Shown: piece after piece, positions 5,205 to 6,188 of the stretch
Layout: each line of letters begins with the position of its first letter
Numbering within the stretch: the first letter of the stretch is position 1
Assembly: GCA_023392395.1 (NCBI GenBank)
Contig: JAEVZE010000454.1
Coordinates: 1 to 6,188 of the forward strand
Length of the DNA stretch: 6,188 bases
Direction: 5' to 3'
Origin: Bacillota bacterium
Lineage (GTDB): Bacteria; Bacillota; Clostridia; Christensenellales; Aristaeellaceae
Position numbers and translations under genes: made by a program
Notes under the pieces: model-generated
The model's database searches: none
Seen by the model: the letters and a program-made list of their open reading frames with translations, nothing else
Told to the model about the DNA's origin: nothing

Positions 5205-6188
5205 CTACGGCAGCAGATTCGCGCCGAACACCTTGAGACCATTCAGCTGCCGCAGCACTTCGTAGTCCGTGCCGCCGGGCATATCGTAAAGCTCCAGCGA
5301 ACGCAGACGCATTCCACCCAGCGGCGACAGGCGGATGATTCCGGTCGCGCTGATGTCGAGATCTTGCAGCGAAGGGCAGCCTGAAAGCGCGTCCAGATCG
5401 CCGACAGGATTGTCGGAAACGTCCAGTGCCCGCAGCAGCTTGAAATCCGTCAGCGCGCTCAGGTCCCGGATTCTGTTTCCGCCCAGCCCCAGGTGCGTCA
5501 GCGGAAGGCCGCGAAGAAAATCAATGTTCTGGATTGACAGGCGGTACAGCGAAAGGCGTTGAAGGTTCGGCATGTTGGCAAAGTCCGAGACATCGCTTAT
5601 AACCGCGTGGCTGTCTGAGGGCTCGCCGCCGATCAGAAGGGTTCTGCCGCGCGAATCCAGGTCTTCCCAGCGGGCAAAGGCCGTTTCGCCGCTCAGGTTC
5701 AGCTCGGTCACCGCGCGCAGGTCCCGGTTGGTGATGCGGCCGCGGGGCTTGTTCAGATGCAGCCGGACGGCCTGTTCCACCAGCGGGGACGCGAATGCAT
5801 ACGCGGGCTCGGCCGCGAACGCGTTCGCGCTCTCGAAGAAGCGCGCGACGTGGGGCGCGCCGATGAAAAGCGCCGTGGACAGCGCCAGGGCCAGCAGCGC
5901 GCCGGCAACCGCCGCGACGCGCCCGGCGCCGCGCCGTTTAGGGGCGTTGAGATGTTTATACAGGTGGACCACCGAGTCGTACCGCTTCCTCGGATCGAAC
6001 TGGAGGCTGCTTTTGATGATGCGCTTAAGCGGCCTGGAGACGGACGCCTTTTTAAGCGCCGAAAGCGCGTATTCGCCGCTGAGCAAATACACCAGCAGCA
6101 TCCCGATGGCGTAGACGTCGGTTCGCTCGTCGCACCTTTGAAATCCGAACTGCTCCGGCGCGGCGGTTGCGACGGTCCCCATCACCAC
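5205..6188 (-). CDS. Membrane serine/threonine kinase with extracellular leucine-rich repeats (5' part off window)
   Basis: At least 327 residues are visible; the gene enters from the right edge, so the ATP-binding and HRD/DFG parts are not seen. The visible sequence begins in the activation loop: GTVATAAPEQ (4-13) is the end of that loop with the APE motif, and DERTDVYAIGMLLVYLLSGE (20-39) is the conserved F-helix region with its Asp. DPRKRY (65-70) holds the conserved Arg near the domain end. A basic stretch (KRRGAGR) then leads into one hydrophobic helix, about 91-111, followed by a polar linker. From about residue 145 come a cap-like segment (LNKPRGRITNRDLRAVTELN) and internalin-like leucine-rich repeats such as LTHLGLGGNRIRDLSALTDF. 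The predicted layout is a cytoplasmic kinase and an external sensor domain that may bind a protein or wall ligand. The gene ends at TAG 5207-5205, apparently intact. Confidence 0.88.
   Translation of the reverse strand: MVMGTVATAAPEQFGFQRCDERTDVYAIGMLLVYLLSGEYALSALKKASVSRPLKRIIKSSLQFDPRKRYDSVVHLYKHLNAPKRRGAGRVAAVAGALLALALSTALFIGAPHVARFFESANAFAAEPAYAFASPLVEQAVRLHLNKPRGRITNRDLRAVTELNLSGETAFARWEDLDSRGRTLLIGGEPSDSHAVISDVSDFANMPNLQRLSLYRLSIQNIDFLRGLPLTHLGLGGNRIRDLSALTDFKLLRALDVSDNPVGDLDALSGCPSLQDLDISATGIIRLSPLGGMRLRSLELYDMPGGTDYEVLRQLNGLKVFGANLLP

Noticed and set aside
4849..5265. Plus-strand reading frame of 138 codons filling the gap
   Set aside because: Its first third is antisense to the clear AraC remnant and its end is antisense to the kinase; it has no ribosome binding site and no motif.
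5572..6114. Plus-strand reading frame of 180 codons
   Set aside because: It is antisense to the kinase/leucine-rich-repeat gene and Ser/Arg/Ala-rich, with no recognisable domain.
1..6188. CRISPR array, tRNA, rRNA, transposase or phage attachment site
   Set aside because: No regularly spaced repeats, cloverleaf, rRNA segments, transposase motifs or flanking inverted repeats were seen on either strand.

Overview
The window is a high-GC bacterial sequence with strong AGGAGG-type ribosome binding sites, short intergenic gaps and a CUT1 sugar-import operon of the LplA/LplB/LplC (YtcQ/YteP/YtcP) type. Together with a Hanks-type kinase carrying leucine-rich repeats, this points to a high-GC member of the Bacillota (Clostridia-like, plausibly gut-associated). 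That placement is inference from gene families and ribosome binding sites only; no marker gene is present.

Plus strand, 3-4696: five genes read in one direction. A transaldolase-family enzyme, cut by the left edge, overlaps by 4 bases (GTGA) with a small cupin protein. After a 95-base gap come an extracellular sugar-binding protein (553 aa), a 92-base spacer with a perfect 12-bp hairpin, and two six-helix permeases 14 bases apart. The apparent logic is sugar capture, import, then intracellular sugar-phosphate metabolism. No ATP-binding subunit is encoded here, as is usual for systems that share a general MsmX-type ATPase. The operon probably ends at tandem hairpins (4713-4790), the second followed by a T-rich tract.

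Minus strand, 4800-6188: next to the operon end lies a decayed remnant of an AraC-family regulator, with only its last DNA-binding subdomain left. Its homology stops sharply near 4962. The stretch 4965-5204 has no confident gene, only a 28-codon reading frame with a good ribosome binding site just after the next gene. From 5205 to the right edge is the 3' part of a membrane serine/threonine kinase: the end of the kinase domain, one transmembrane helix and an internalin-like leucine-rich-repeat domain predicted to lie outside the cell.

Nothing here amounts to a wholly new system. The points most worth a second look are the leucine-rich-repeat receptor kinase, the regulator remnant with its abrupt junction, the intercistronic hairpin, and a binding protein that appears to lack a lipid anchor.
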